From assembly GCF_024169245.1 (NCBI RefSeq), contig NZ_JALJWP010000001.1, positions 5,910,793-5,974,792 on the forward strand: a stretch of 64,000 nt of DNA. The letters run 5' to 3'. This DNA is from Pseudomonas koreensis. Its GTDB lineage: Bacteria; Pseudomonadota; Gammaproteobacteria; Pseudomonadales; Pseudomonadaceae. Positions within the stretch are counted from its first letter, which is position 1; each line of letters opens with the position of its first letter. A model generated the notes under the pieces. It worked only from the letters and a program-made list of their open reading frames with translations, was not told the DNA's origin and searched no databases. Both the position numbers and the translations under genes were made by a program. Below, piece after piece: positions 55,636 through 64,000 of the stretch.

Positions 55636-56270
55636 ATGCTGCAAAACGTCTTGAGATATTTCGCCGACTGCACGAAGACAATCCCGAGCCGAAGACAGAA
55701 CTGGCCTACTCGTCGCCCTTCGAGCTGCTGATTGCGGTAATTCTTTCGGCGCAGTCCACCGATGTGGGCGTCAACAAGGCCACGGCAAAACTGTTTCCGG
55801 TTGCCAATACACCCGCAGCGATTTTCGCGCTGGGTATCGAAGGGTTATCCGAGTACATCAAGACCATCGGTCTATACAACAGCAAGGCGAAGAACGTCAT
55901 CGAAACCTGCCGCTTGCTGGTTGAACGCCATGGCGGCGAAGTCCCGCAAACCCGAGAAGAACTGGAAGCCTTGCCCGGCGTCGGACGCAAGACAGCCAAC
56001 GTGGTCCTCAATACAGCGTTTCGCCAGTTGACCATGGCAGTCGACACGCACATTTTCCGCGTCAGCAACCGCACCGGCATCGCGCCGGGGAAAAATGTGG
56101 TGGAAGTTGAAATGAAACTGATGAAGTTTGTGCCGAAAGAATTCCTGCTCGATTCACATCACTGGCTGATTTTGCACGGCCGTTATGTGTGCCTGGCGCG
56201 CAAACCGCGCTGCGGTAGCTGCCGCATCGAAGACCTGTGCGAATACAAACATAAAACTTCCGACGATTGA
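55632..56270 (+). CDS. nth: Endonuclease III (DNA glycosylase/AP lyase)
   Basis: 212 residues, full length: helix-hairpin-helix LPGVGRKTANVVLNTAFRQ with the catalytic Lys, the catalytic Asp in VDTHIFRVSNR, and the C-terminal 4Fe-4S loop (four Cys from CLARKPRCGSCRIEDLC). It removes oxidised pyrimidines. The ATG overlaps the rnfE stop, so it is translated together with the rnf genes, as in the rsx-nth operon of E. coli. Confidence 0.98.
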   Translation: MNAAKRLEIFRRLHEDNPEPKTELAYSSPFELLIAVILSAQSTDVGVNKATAKLFPVANTPAAIFALGIEGLSEYIKTIGLYNSKAKNVIETCRLLVERHGGEVPQTREELEALPGVGRKTANVVLNTAFRQLTMAVDTHIFRVSNRTGIAPGKNVVEVEMKLMKFVPKEFLLDSHHWLILHGRYVCLARKPRCGSCRIEDLCEYKHKTSDD

Positions 56271-56377
56271 GCCGTCATCGGTTTTTTGCATCCATCGATT
56301 GAAAAAATCTTTTTTACCCGCCGCGGTAATGTCGATATAAGAAGCGCCAAAGGCAGTCTTAGCCGGGAGTTGACTTC

Positions 56378-56557
56378 ATGAGTACCGACACAGAGCAACT
56401 GGATGTAGAAGAAGATCTTATTGCCGCCGACCCCGATGACGCAGAACCGGTGGTGGAAGTGGCCAAGACCAACCTCAGCAAGCGTCGCACAATCGACAAC
56501 CTGCTTGAGGAGCGCCGACTGCAACGGCAATTGGCCGATTACGATTTTGATCTGTGA
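56378..56557 (+). CDS. Small acidic conserved protein, PA3496 family
   Basis: 59 residues: MSTDTEQLDVEEDLIAADPD, an acidic first half, then a basic helical second half (NLSKRRTIDNLLEERRLQRQ) ending ADYDFDL. GGGAG lies about eight bases before ATG 56378. Position directly after nth agrees with the PA3496 family of P. aeruginosa (putative envelope integrity protein in current naming, as I recall). No signal peptide or helix for the membrane is visible; the function is unknown. A terminator follows at once. Confidence 0.82.
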   Translation: MSTDTEQLDVEEDLIAADPDDAEPVVEVAKTNLSKRRTIDNLLEERRLQRQLADYDFDL

Positions 56558-56565
56558 TAGCTGAA

Positions 56566-56590
56566 GGCCTCCCGAACCGGAGGCTTTTCA
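56566..56590 (+). terminator. Terminator after the PA3496-like gene
   Basis: GCCTCC-CGAACC-GGAGGC followed by a T-rich stretch, about nine bases after the stop. Confidence 0.8.
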
Positions 56591-56645
56591 TTTTCTGCGG
56601 CAACTGAACTTGATCGGCCCATGACCTTGTCAGCTGTCGAATCGT

Positions 56646-57272
56646 TCACACAAGACCATTGCGCTGCGCCAGTTCGATCAGATCAACCAGCGACCGCGCA
56701 TTGAGCTTGAGCAACAAGCGTGTCTTGTAAGTGCTTACGGTCTTGTTGCTCAAAAACATTCCGTCAGCAATTTCCTTGTTGGTCTTGCCGCGCGCCAGTT
56801 GCTGCAACACCATCATTTCCCGCCCGGACAGGCGATCGACCATGTCCGCCTCACTCGCATTGCCCAGACTGGTGCGCACGGTGTGCAACGCCTGATTGGG
56901 GAAATAGCTGTATCCGGACAACACTGCCTTGATTGCACTCAGCAGTTCGGTCAAATCCTGTTGCTTGCATACATAACCCGCTGCGCCCGACTGCATGCAA
57001 CGCATTGAAAAATGCCCGGGAGCTTGGGAAGTCAATACAAGAACTTTAACTGGCATGGCGGTAGAGGTCAGGCGTGCAATGACTTCCAGCCCATCAAGTT
57101 TCGGTATACCAATATCCAGAATGACAAGATCCGGCAATTGTTCGCGAGCAATCTGCAATGCATCCACACCATTGTCCGTCTCTGCAATGACTTCGTAGCC
57201 ATGCCGTTCCATCAGCATTCGTACCGCAAGTCGAATGACGGGGTGGTCATCCACGATCAGCACTTTATTCAT
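56646..57272 (-). CDS. LuxR/FixJ-type response regulator
   Basis: 208 residues: receiver domain with phospho-Asp in DLVILDIGIPKLDGLEVIAR, the Lys of AGYVCKQQDLTELLSAIKAV in place of the typical SK-DL pattern, and a C-terminal LuxR helix-turn-helix (LSGREMMVLQQLARGKTNKE, IADGMFLSNKTVSTYKTRLL). It resembles the EvgA/RocA/BvgA-like group that usually pairs with unorthodox sensor kinases. No kinase gene is near, so it is an orphan regulator in this window. ATG 57272 lies eight bases from GGA; an in-frame TTG is at 57278. Confidence 0.9.
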   Translation of the reverse strand: MNKVLIVDDHPVIRLAVRMLMERHGYEVIAETDNGVDALQIAREQLPDLVILDIGIPKLDGLEVIARLTSTAMPVKVLVLTSQAPGHFSMRCMQSGAAGYVCKQQDLTELLSAIKAVLSGYSYFPNQALHTVRTSLGNASEADMVDRLSGREMMVLQQLARGKTNKEIADGMFLSNKTVSTYKTRLLLKLNARSLVDLIELAQRNGLV

Positions 57273-57731
57273 GGGCAAGTCCAGTTTTCGCTGTTCGAAT
57301 TTTTAGAACACGCACGATATCCCAGTCACTTGTCCCAAGGCACAGCGAGTTTTACACACACTTGCATCAAGAGACATTCCCTACAGGCATTGAGGATAAT
57401 TCCCACAAATACAGCGCTAACCCCTGTTTGCCCGACTTCAGCTTTCCCCTCATTGTCGGGATTTTCAGTCGTTCCGTGACCCGCCCTACGCCAAGGAATT
57501 ACAGATCCTTTGGTCCTGGTCTATAGCAGCCAGCACGCGTTGAGCAATGAAGATGTGGCTATGTCGCGGATTCGGTTAATGGAAACATGATGCAATAAGC
57601 CAGAATCGGTGTAGAGCGACATGCGTTTCAACACATTTTTAAAACTTGAAACAACAGCCGCATACTTAAAGTCGCACTTTTGCTATAAATAGAAATACAA
57701 CCTTCCAGACAACTACCCAGAACTCTAAACT
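57273..57731. other. 459-base intergenic region, AT-richer than its surroundings
   Basis: It lies between two divergent genes, a response regulator and an orphan gene. I see no coding frame and no hairpin of note. A TATAAAT stretch at 57684-57690 could be the -10 of the orphan gene. Base composition is clearly more AT than neighbouring DNA, mainly from 57540 on. Confidence 0.45.
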
Positions 57732-58445
57732 ATGCTGAAGATAAAAAAAAAGATTACCAACCCAATGACAGTCATCGCTATATTCGCGATTCTTTCTGAA
57801 ACATCGGCTGCCGTATCACTGCCGTTTCTAGACAATAAGGATCGGGAAATTTACGTCTGGTTTCTGATCAGCTTCCCCTTTTACTTGTTATTTCTTTTCT
57901 TCATGACCCTCAACTTCAATCACCGCTCACTCTACTCGCCCTCTGACTTCGGAAAAGACAAAAGCTTTTTAAAGGCAGCAGAAGATCAGGAGCGCGACAA
58001 CAAACGAAACCTACCGCTGCGCGAGACAGGTGAATCCAGCACCTTTGAAATAACCAGTTGCGTCGTGTCAGGCAAATCTGGCAGAGGCAGATTTCAACGC
58101 CCATGCAGCATTCACAACGCACCCGATCCACCAGCCGATATGAGCAGCCAGCCCGGCCCGCTTGTTCAGACTATCAAGTTGTCACCCTTGATCAGCGAAC
58201 TGAACATAATTGACGCGAGGGATATTGATGCGACGAGGGAATTCGATGCCATTCTCGATGCTCTGCGCAGAGCCGACAAAAAGAACGCGCGCGTGTTGGT
58301 CTTTCTGTCCAATCATGTCTCGGATTCGCTGGCGCACACCGCACTGCAACAGATCAGGCAAGCGAAGAAAGGCTCAGGCGCGACGCTGTGTATCGTTTAC
58401 AACCTGTGCTCACAAACAGTGACACTATTGGGAAGAGCAAGCTGA
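57732..58445 (+). CDS. Orphan two-helix membrane protein, unknown function
   Basis: 237 residues: a Lys-rich start (MLKIKKKI), a first hydrophobic segment (about 12-32), a second strong membrane helix (about 42-62, VWFLISFPFYLLFLFFMTLN), a long polar middle, and a C-terminal part with alternating strands and helices (ATREFDAILDALRRADKKNA, ARVLVFLSNHVSDSLAHTAL) that looks like a small alpha/beta domain. I recognise no family. AT-rich codons in the first half, a weak ribosome site and the AT-rich upstream DNA set it apart from the region, so recent gain is possible. It sits between an otherwise conserved nth block and the argG block. Confidence 0.6.
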   Translation: MLKIKKKITNPMTVIAIFAILSETSAAVSLPFLDNKDREIYVWFLISFPFYLLFLFFMTLNFNHRSLYSPSDFGKDKSFLKAAEDQERDNKRNLPLRETGESSTFEITSCVVSGKSGRGRFQRPCSIHNAPDPPADMSSQPGPLVQTIKLSPLISELNIIDARDIDATREFDAILDALRRADKKNARVLVFLSNHVSDSLAHTALQQIRQAKKGSGATLCIVYNLCSQTVTLLGRAS

Positions 58446-58511
58446 CAGACAAGTCCTGTGCCGCACGCGGGCAGACGAGAGACCAGCCTGATGAACCAGA
58501 CAAAAAAAATA

Positions 58512-58545
58512 AAAAAAGGCGGCCATGAACAGGCCGCCTTTTTTA
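58512..58545. terminator. Bidirectional terminator before argG
   Basis: AAAAAAAGGCGGCC-ATGAACA-GGCCGCCTTTTTT, a strong GC stem with A and T runs; it ends argG on the minus strand and the orphan gene on the plus strand. Confidence 0.92.
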
Positions 58546-58566
58546 TTGCGCGCTGGGCGCAACCAC

Positions 58567-59784
58567 TCAGAACAACTTGCGGCCCTTGTTGGCAGCAATA
58601 CGCATGCGCAGCGCGTTGAGCTTGATGAAGCCCGCCGCGTCGGCCTGGTTGTAAGCACCGCCATCCTCTTCGAAGGTCGCGATGTTGGCGTCGAACAGCG
58701 AATCGTCGGACTTGCGGCCGGTCACGATCACGTTGCCTTTATACAGCTTCAGACGCACCACACCGTTCACGTTGACCTGCGAGGCGTCGATCATCTGTTG
58801 CAGCATCAGACGCTCAGGGCTCCACCAGTAACCGGTGTAAATCAGACTCGCGTACTTCGGCATCAGCTCGTCTTTGAGGTGAGCGACTTCGCGGTCCAAA
58901 GTGATCGATTCGATGGCGCGGTGAGCGCGCAGCATGATGGTGCCGCCCGGGGTTTCGTAGCAGCCACGGGACTTCATGCCGACGTAACGGTTTTCGACGA
59001 TGTCGAGACGACCGATGCCGTGCTCGCCGCCGATCCTGTTCAGCGTCGCCAGTACCGTGGCCGGAGTCATTTCGACGCCGTCCAGCGCGACGATGTCGCC
59101 GTTGCGGTATGTCAGCTCAAGATATTGCGGGGTGTCGGGAGCCTTCTCCGGGGAGACGGTCCAGCGCCACATGTCTTCTTCGTGCTCGGTCCAGGTGTCT
59201 TCCAGCACGCCGCCTTCATAGGAGATGTGCAGCAGGTTGGCGTCCATCGAGTACGGGGATTTTTTCTTGCCGTGGCGTTCGATCGGGATCGCGTGCTTCT
59301 CGGCGTAGTCCATCAGCTTCTCGCGGGACAACAGGTCCCACTCGCGCCATGGCGCGATCACTTTCACGCCAGGCTTGAGCGCGTAGGCGCCCAGCTCGAA
59401 ACGTACCTGGTCGTTGCCCTTGCCGGTGGCACCGTGGGAAATGGCGTCGGCGCCGGTTTCGTTGGCGATTTCGATCAGACGCTTGGCGATCAGCGGACGG
59501 GCGATGGAAGTACCCAGCAGGTACTCGCCTTCGTAAACGGTGTTGGCGCGGAACATCGGGAACACGAAATCGCGCACGAATTCTTCGCGCAGGTCATCGA
59601 TGTAGATTTCTTTGACGCCCATGGCCTGAGCCTTGGCGCGGGCCGGCTCGACCTCTTCGCCTTGACCGAGATCGGCGGTGAAGGTCACCACTTCACAGTT
59701 ATAAGTATCCTGCAGCCACTTGAGGATCACCGAAGTGTCCAGGCCGCCGGAATACGCCAGAACGACCTTGTTTACGTCCGCCAT
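58567..59784 (-). CDS. argG: Argininosuccinate synthase
   Basis: 405 residues, full length: the ATP-pyrophosphatase P-loop [17 protein letters not shown] at the N-terminus, [17 protein letters not shown], and the substrate-binding [15 protein letters not shown]. It joins citrulline and aspartate with ATP to form argininosuccinate. It is first of the order argG-motY-pyrC-rnt known from P. aeruginosa. The start ATG has GGAGTGATGGC just upstream. Confidence 0.99.
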   Translation of the reverse strand: MADVNKVVLAYSGGLDTSVILKWLQDTYNCEVVTFTADLGQGEEVEPARAKAQAMGVKEIYIDDLREEFVRDFVFPMFRANTVYEGEYLLGTSIARPLIAKRLIEIANETGADAISHGATGKGNDQVRFELGAYALKPGVKVIAPWREWDLLSREKLMDYAEKHAIPIERHGKKKSPYSMDANLLHISYEGGVLEDTWTEHEEDMWRWTVSPEKAPDTPQYLELTYRNGDIVALDGVEMTPATVLATLNRIGGEHGIGRLDIVENRYVGMKSRGCYETPGGTIMLRAHRAIESITLDREVAHLKDELMPKYASLIYTGYWWSPERLMLQQMIDASQVNVNGVVRLKLYKGNVIVTGRKSDDSLFDANIATFEEDGGAYNQADAAGFIKLNALRMRIAANKGRKLF

Positions 59785-59913
59785 GCCATCACTCCACGGG
59801 GTTCTACGGAAAGCCGGGGAGTCTACCGCTCAAACGCGATAATTTACAGAGGCGCGACAGCTTAAGACGACAAAGCGACAGAATCTGTCGAGAGCGCGAC
59901 GATGACCGGCGAG

Positions 59914-60828
59914 TCAGGAAGTCGTTGCGGCGGTGGCTGGCGTACTCGCTTGCGGTGCTGGCGCAGGGGCTGTGGTCGGTGCCACACGCGACAATTTCAC
60001 GTTGACCCGACGATTCTTCGCACGATTGGCCTTGCTGGTATTGGGCACGATCGGATATTGCTCGCCGTGGAAGCGCACGGTGATCTGCGATTCCTGGATG
60101 CCGTTGGCCTTGAAGAAATCGACCACCGCCAGCGCCCGGCGACGCGACAGCTCGCGGTTGGTCAGGCGATTGCCACTGTTGTCGGAATACCCATCAAGCT
60201 CGATGTGGTTCACCGTCGGATCGGCCTTCATGTAGTCGAGCATCACCTGCAGTTTGGCCTTGGCGGCCGGGTCCAGATCAACGCCCTCCCCCGGGAAGCC
60301 TACCTGCGACTGCTTGATCTGGTCGAAATTCTGCGGCAGCAGCTTCGCCACGCAAGTCTGGTAGTCGTTGAACGCCTTGCTGAATTTGACCGGCAATAGG
60401 CGAACTTCGGAAACCCGGCCGTCGCCAGACGCACGGCGCACAACCGGACTGCGGCCATCCAGCAGACCGCTGATGAGACCGCCGGCCTGCGATTGCGAAC
60501 TGTTGAACAACACATTGCCACTGCCCAGACGCACCGAGCCCAGATTGATGTCGCCACGCCCTGGCTGCCACGGCGCAGCGGCCGCGAGCAAGGTCGCCGA
60601 ACCGCCGCCGAGCATGGCGTTGTAGGCATTCAGACGGAAGATCGCCTGCTCACCGGCCTTGCGCACGAACTCGCCCGAGCCGAAATCGGTGATCGGTTGC
60701 GTCAGGCGGCATTCGAACTTGTCGCCGGCGACCGTCCACTCAATGTTCTCCAGACGGGTCTGGTAAGTCAGCGCCATCGCAGGAAGGCTGGCAAACACAC
60801 TGAGCAGGGCTAAATAACGCTGGCGCAC
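59914..60828 (-). CDS. motY: Flagellar stator-associated protein MotY (OmpA-like)
   Basis: About 304 residues: signal peptide (YLALLSVFASLPAMA), an N-terminal MotY domain (LENIEWTVAGDKFECRLTQP, ITDFGSGEFVRKAGEQAIFR), and a C-terminal OmpA peptidoglycan-binding domain (MKADPTVNHIELDGYSDNSG; LSRRRALAVVDFFKANGI; FHGEQYPIVPNTSKANRAKN). MotY forms the T-ring near the flagellar motor and holds stators. A Pro/Ala/Thr-rich tail ends the protein. GGAG is placed six bases before GTG 60828; an ATG at 60840 overlaps that site and is the alternative start. Confidence 0.88.
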   Translation of the reverse strand: MRQRYLALLSVFASLPAMALTYQTRLENIEWTVAGDKFECRLTQPITDFGSGEFVRKAGEQAIFRLNAYNAMLGGGSATLLAAAAPWQPGRGDINLGSVRLGSGNVLFNSSQSQAGGLISGLLDGRSPVVRRASGDGRVSEVRLLPVKFSKAFNDYQTCVAKLLPQNFDQIKQSQVGFPGEGVDLDPAAKAKLQVMLDYMKADPTVNHIELDGYSDNSGNRLTNRELSRRRALAVVDFFKANGIQESQITVRFHGEQYPIVPNTSKANRAKNRRVNVKLSRVAPTTAPAPAPQASTPATAATTS

Positions 60829-60988
60829 GGGAGGCTCCATTGGCTTGTGAAACACAAACACCGATTCACACAATGTTTACGGCATACCTTCGGGATATCG
60901 GACGCTTGTGGCAAAACTTGATAGCGGGTGCCTGCAAGAGTCTTTTCCGGTAGCATTCGCCTCAGTTTGACCCGCCTGGAATCCCCTC

Positions 60989-62035
60989 ATGTCCGACCGC
61001 CTGACCCTGCTGCGTCCCGACGACTGGCACATTCATCTTCGCGATGGTGCCGTGTTGACCAATACCGTTGCCGATGTGGCCCGCACCTTCGGGCGCGCGA
61101 TCATCATGCCGAACCTGGTACCGCCGGTGCGCAACGCCGCCGAAGCCGACGGCTATCGGCAGCGCATTCTCGCTGCCCGCCCGGCCGGCAGTCAGTTCGA
61201 GCCGTTGATGGTGCTGTACCTCACCGACCGCACCCAACCGGAAGAAATTCGTCAGGCCAAGGCCAGCGGTTTCGTCTACGCCGCCAAGCTGTACCCGGCC
61301 GGCGCGACCACCAACTCCGATTCCGGCGTGACCAGCATCGACAAGATCTTCCCGGCGCTGGAAGCCATGGCCGAGGTCGGCATGCCGCTGTTGATCCACG
61401 GTGAAGTCACCCGTGGTGACGTCGATGTGTTCGATCGCGAAAAGATCTTCATCGATGAGCACATGCGCCGCGTGGTCGAGCGCTTCCCGACATTGAAAGT
61501 CGTGTTCGAACACATCACCACCGGCGACGCCGTGCAGTTCGTCAACGAGGCTTCGGCCAACGTCGGCGCGACCATCACCGCGCATCACCTGCTGTACAAC
61601 CGCAATCACATGCTGGTGGGCGGAATTCGGCCGCACTTCTATTGCCTGCCGATCCTCAAGCGCAACACCCATCAGGAAGCCTTGCTCGATGCCGCCACCA
61701 GCGGCAGCGCCAAGTTCTTCCTCGGCACCGACTCGGCGCCCCACGCCCAGCACGCCAAGGAAGCCGCCTGCGGTTGCGCCGGTTGCTACACCGCCTACGC
61801 CGCCATCGAGATGTACGCCGAAGCGTTCGAACAGCGTAACGCGCTGGACAAGCTCGAAGCCTTCGCCAGCCTCAACGGCCCGCGCTTCTACGGCTTGCCG
61901 GCCAACACCGATCGCATCACCCTGGTTCGCGAAGAATGGACCGCCCCGACCAGCCTGCCATTCGGCGAGCTGACCGTTATCCCGCTGCGCGCCGGTGAAA
62001 AACTGCGCTGGCGCCTGCTGGAGGAACACGCGTGA
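60989..62035 (+). CDS. pyrC: Dihydroorotase
   Basis: 348 residues of the E. coli-type (class II) dihydroorotase: metal ligands HIHLRDG in [14 protein letters not shown], the carboxylated Lys in [20 protein letters not shown], His in [14 protein letters not shown] and [13 protein letters not shown], and Asp in [13 protein letters not shown]. It forms dihydroorotate in pyrimidine synthesis. The stop overlaps the rnt start (GTGA), so the two form an operon. It diverges from motY. Confidence 0.98.
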   Translation: MSDRLTLLRPDDWHIHLRDGAVLTNTVADVARTFGRAIIMPNLVPPVRNAAEADGYRQRILAARPAGSQFEPLMVLYLTDRTQPEEIRQAKASGFVYAAKLYPAGATTNSDSGVTSIDKIFPALEAMAEVGMPLLIHGEVTRGDVDVFDREKIFIDEHMRRVVERFPTLKVVFEHITTGDAVQFVNEASANVGATITAHHLLYNRNHMLVGGIRPHFYCLPILKRNTHQEALLDAATSGSAKFFLGTDSAPHAQHAKEAACGCAGCYTAYAAIEMYAEAFEQRNALDKLEAFASLNGPRFYGLPANTDRITLVREEWTAPTSLPFGELTVIPLRAGEKLRWRLLEEHA

Positions 62036-62709
62036 GTGAAGACAATTTCGACGATGAGCTGGACGGTCAAGGTGGCGGCGGCGGTTCCCGTCATCCGATG
62101 GCAGCACGTTTTCGCGGCTATCTGCCGGTTGTTGTCGACGTAGAAACCGGTGGCTTCAACGCAGCCACTGATGCCCTGCTGGAGATTGCCGCGACCACCA
62201 TCGCCATGGATGAAAAGGGTTTCGTCTACCCGGATCACACCTACTTCTTCCGTGTCGAGCCGTTCGAAGGTGCCAACGTCGAAGCGGCAGCGCTGGAGTT
62301 CACCGGGATCAAGCTTGATCATCCGCTGCGCATGGCCGTCAGTGAAGAAACCGCGCTGACCGATATTTTCCGTGGCATCCGCAAGGCGCTGAAAGCCAAC
62401 GGCTGCAAGCGGGCGATTCTGGTCGGGCACAACAGCAGCTTCGACCTGGGCTTTCTCAACGCAGCAGTTGCGCGCCTGGACATGAAGCGCAACCCGTTCC
62501 ACCCGTTCTCCAGCTTCGACACCGCGACCCTGGCGGGTCTGGCGTACGGTCAGACTGTACTGGCGAAAGCCTGTCAGGCCGCTGGCATCGATTTCGACGG
62601 TCGTGAAGCGCACTCGGCGCGTTACGACACCGAAAAGACCGCTGAGCTGTTCTGCGGCATCGTCAATCGCTGGAAGCAGATGGGCGGCTGGGAAGACTTC
62701 GACGACTGA
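62032..62709 (+). CDS. rnt: Ribonuclease T
   Basis: 225 residues of the DEDDh exonuclease fold: Asp and Glu in [20 protein letters not shown], Asp in [19 protein letters not shown], and His/Asp in [19 protein letters not shown]. It trims tRNA 3' ends and other RNAs. It starts with GTG at 62032, overlapping the pyrC stop. A strong terminator follows. Confidence 0.97.
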   Translation: MSEDNFDDELDGQGGGGGSRHPMAARFRGYLPVVVDVETGGFNAATDALLEIAATTIAMDEKGFVYPDHTYFFRVEPFEGANVEAAALEFTGIKLDHPLRMAVSEETALTDIFRGIRKALKANGCKRAILVGHNSSFDLGFLNAAVARLDMKRNPFHPFSSFDTATLAGLAYGQTVLAKACQAAGIDFDGREAHSARYDTEKTAELFCGIVNRWKQMGGWEDFDD

Positions 62710-62737
62710 TCCTCGGCGAACAAACCCCGCGCATGAA

Positions 62738-62767
62738 AAAACCGGCCGCATGGGCCGGTTTTTTTGT
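62738..62767. terminator. Terminator after rnt (bidirectional)
   Basis: AACCGGCC-GCAT-GGGCCGGTT with A and T runs on either side; it also ends the convergent peroxiredoxin gene. Confidence 0.92.
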
Positions 62768-62783
62768 ACCTCGACGTTGCGCC

Positions 62784-63386
62784 TTAAAGGGCAGCAGCGT
62801 TCTCGGTCAGGTAAGCCGCAACGCCTTCTGGCGAAGCGTTCATGCCTTTGTCGCCTTTCTTCCAGTTGGCCGGGCAGACTTCGCCGTGCTCTTCGTGGAA
62901 TTGCAGTGCGTCGACCAGACGAATCAGCTCTTCCATGTTACGGCCCAGCGGCAGGTCGTTGATGATCTGCGAACGAACCACGCCTTTGTCGTCGATCAGG
63001 AACGCGCCACGGAAAGCCACGCCGCCTTCGGATTCAACGTCGTAAGCCTTGGCGATGTCGTGCTTCATGTCGGCAGCCATGGTGTATTTCACCTGGCCGA
63101 TGCCGCCATTGTTCACTGGAGTGTTGCGCCAGGCGTTGTGGGTGAAGTGCGAGTCGATCGACACGGCGATCACTTCAACGTTGCGTGCCTTGAAGTCAGC
63201 CATGCGGTTGTCCAGAGCGATCAGCTCGGACGGGCAGACGAAGGTGAAGTCCAGCGGGTAGAAGAACACCAGGCCGTATTTGCCTTTGATGGCCGAGGAC
63301 AGGGTGAAGCTGTCAACGATCTCGCCATTGCCGAGTACGGCCGGGACGGTGAAGTCTGGGGCTTGTTTGCCTACGAGTACGCTCAT
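62784..63386 (-). CDS. Typical 2-Cys peroxiredoxin (AhpC/TSA family)
   Basis: 200 residues: peroxidatic Cys in DFTFVCPSELIAL, resolving Cys in HGEVCPANWKKG, and the conserved PxxxTxxC arrangement. It reduces H2O2 and organic peroxides in the cytoplasm. The place between rnt and bfd is the same as PA3529 in P. aeruginosa. AGGAGA lies just before the ATG. Confidence 0.95.
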   Translation of the reverse strand: MSVLVGKQAPDFTVPAVLGNGEIVDSFTLSSAIKGKYGLVFFYPLDFTFVCPSELIALDNRMADFKARNVEVIAVSIDSHFTHNAWRNTPVNNGGIGQVKYTMAADMKHDIAKAYDVESEGGVAFRGAFLIDDKGVVRSQIINDLPLGRNMEELIRLVDALQFHEEHGEVCPANWKKGDKGMNASPEGVAAYLTENAAAL

Positions 63387-63698
63387 TGATATCTCCTGGT
63401 GTAAAAACTTGAAGTTCAGGGTCCGGGCCAGCCTGTCACCCTCAGGCGACAGCCCTGTGACACGAACCCTCTTCGCAAGGGACGACCATCATACACTGCG
63501 TGTTTGGCCTGTCCGTAACGGATTTTCCCTGATCGGTTTATCCACCGCGTATTCATTGGCTCAAGCGAACAGCAGAAAATACCGTTCGTCAGGCGCAGGC
63601 AAATTGGCTGGGAAGCGTTCCGAAAGCACTTTGACAATCATTCTCGTTAACATTAAGATCCATCGCAATTGAGTCACAACCAGCGACGGTTCTTACTT
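63387..63698. other. Divergent regulatory region between peroxiredoxin and bfd
   Basis: 312 bases without a convincing gene. It must contain the promoters of both flanking genes. A Fur box lies at 63633-63651 near bfd. I could not place an OxyR site for the peroxiredoxin gene. Confidence 0.55.
63633..63651 (+). promoter_or_regulatory. Fur box of bfd
   Basis: GACAATCATTCTCGTTAAC matches 13 of 19 positions of GATAATGATAATCATTATC and lies about 48 bases before the bfd start, next to a probable -10 (TAACATTAAG). Iron-repressed transcription is expected, as is known for bfd in P. aeruginosa. Confidence 0.75.
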
Positions 63699-63917
63699 AT
63701 GTATGTTTGCCTCTGCACTGGCGTCACCGACGGACAGATCCGCGAAGCGATCTATGAAGGTTGCTGCAGCTACAAAGAAGTTCGCCAGGCCACCGGCGTC
63801 GCCAGCCAGTGTGGCAAATGCGCCTGCCTTGCCAAGGAAGTGGTGCGCGAAACCCTGACCAAGCTGCAAACTGCCCAGGCAGCGATCCCCTACCCGGTAG
63901 AATTTACTGCCGCGTAA
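63699..63917 (+). CDS. bfd: Bacterioferritin-associated ferredoxin Bfd
   Basis: 72 residues: MYVCLCTGVTDGQIREAIYE with Cys4 and Cys6, and SQCGKCACLAKEVV with Cys38 and Cys41, the four ligands of the 2Fe-2S cluster. It binds bacterioferritin and reduces the stored iron so it can leave. A bacterioferritin gene probably follows beyond the window. ATG 63699 begins the conserved sequence; an in-frame start at 63669 is not needed. A Fur box is upstream. Confidence 0.96.
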   Translation: MYVCLCTGVTDGQIREAIYEGCCSYKEVRQATGVASQCGKCACLAKEVVRETLTKLQTAQAAIPYPVEFTAA

Positions 63918-63933
63918 ATGCCCCGTTTCAAAG

Positions 63934-63960
63934 AACCGGACTTGATGTCCGGTTTTTTTA
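63934..63960 (+). terminator. Terminator of bfd
   Basis: AACCGGAC-TTGAT-GTCCGGTT followed by TTTTTT. Confidence 0.9.
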
Positions 63961-64000
63961 TGCCTGAAAATCAATTGCTTAGGGTCCAGACGCGGAACAC

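Overview
The window is a chromosomal segment of a Pseudomonas, most likely of the P. fluorescens group. The sequence is GC-rich. It carries many copies of two hairpin repeat families typical of that group (cores GTGGGAGCGAGC and GTAGGAGCTGCCGAAGG). Two long blocks keep the gene order I know from P. aeruginosa: sodB-bifA-icmP-imelysin cluster-mexVW-inaA-colSR-groEL/ES-fxsA-SDR, and apbC-metG / rnf-nth / argG-motY-pyrC-rnt-peroxiredoxin-bfd. About 60 protein genes are supported. I saw no rRNA, tRNA, CRISPR array, insertion sequence or prophage.

Region 1 (1-9.7 kb): the 3' end of an RHS/TccC-type toxin gene with a long non-RHS tip; a DctB/DctD-family two-component system next to a dicarboxylate/alpha-ketoglutarate symporter gene that has a sigma-54 promoter and paired upstream sites; a flavin-reductase-like gene, a small hypothetical gene, an ABM-type monooxygenase and an AraC regulator.

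Region 2 (9.8-26 kb) is metabolic and regulatory: a TPP-dependent 2-keto acid decarboxylase (AruI-like) overlapping an aldehyde dehydrogenase, with a divergent LysR gene; a metallo-beta-lactamase-fold plus NAD(P)-binding pair with its own LysR; pobR/pobA (4-hydroxybenzoate hydroxylation); an MFS exporter; a periplasmic double-Cache protein; a coiled-coil membrane protein; an epimerase; and an ArgP/ArgO-type pair.

Region 3 (26-48.4 kb): sodB, the c-di-GMP phosphodiesterase gene bifA (degenerate GGDQF, intact EAL, TTG start), a Fur-box-preceded iron cluster (icmP, di-heme cytochrome, second imelysin, DUF1513), mexVW, then on the minus strand a methyltransferase-inaA-small exported protein unit, colRS with a divergent PAP2 gene carrying a ColR-like box, groESL, fxsA, a HugZ-like gene and a divergent SDR.

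Region 4 (48.5-64 kb): apbC and metG diverge, then comes the most unusual locus, an rnf/rsx-like operon (rnfA-rnfB-rnfD-rnfG-rnfE-nth) joined by overlapping starts and stops. It has no rnfC. Its RnfB lacks the N-terminal membrane anchor and ends in a tail resembling that of RnfC. Three of the four conserved membrane cysteines of RnfA/RnfE are replaced, while the FMN-attachment motifs of RnfD and RnfG remain. The window closes with a small acidic conserved protein, a LuxR-type response regulator, an AT-richer orphan membrane protein, argG, motY, pyrC, rnt, a 2-Cys peroxiredoxin and bfd.

A second unexpected structure is a 160-bp element at 5230-5389, repeated in inverted orientation at 14028-14186, with terminal inverted repeats and a shared interior. 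It is a MITE-like candidate. Statements about P. aeruginosa or E. coli homologues come from memory, not from a search.
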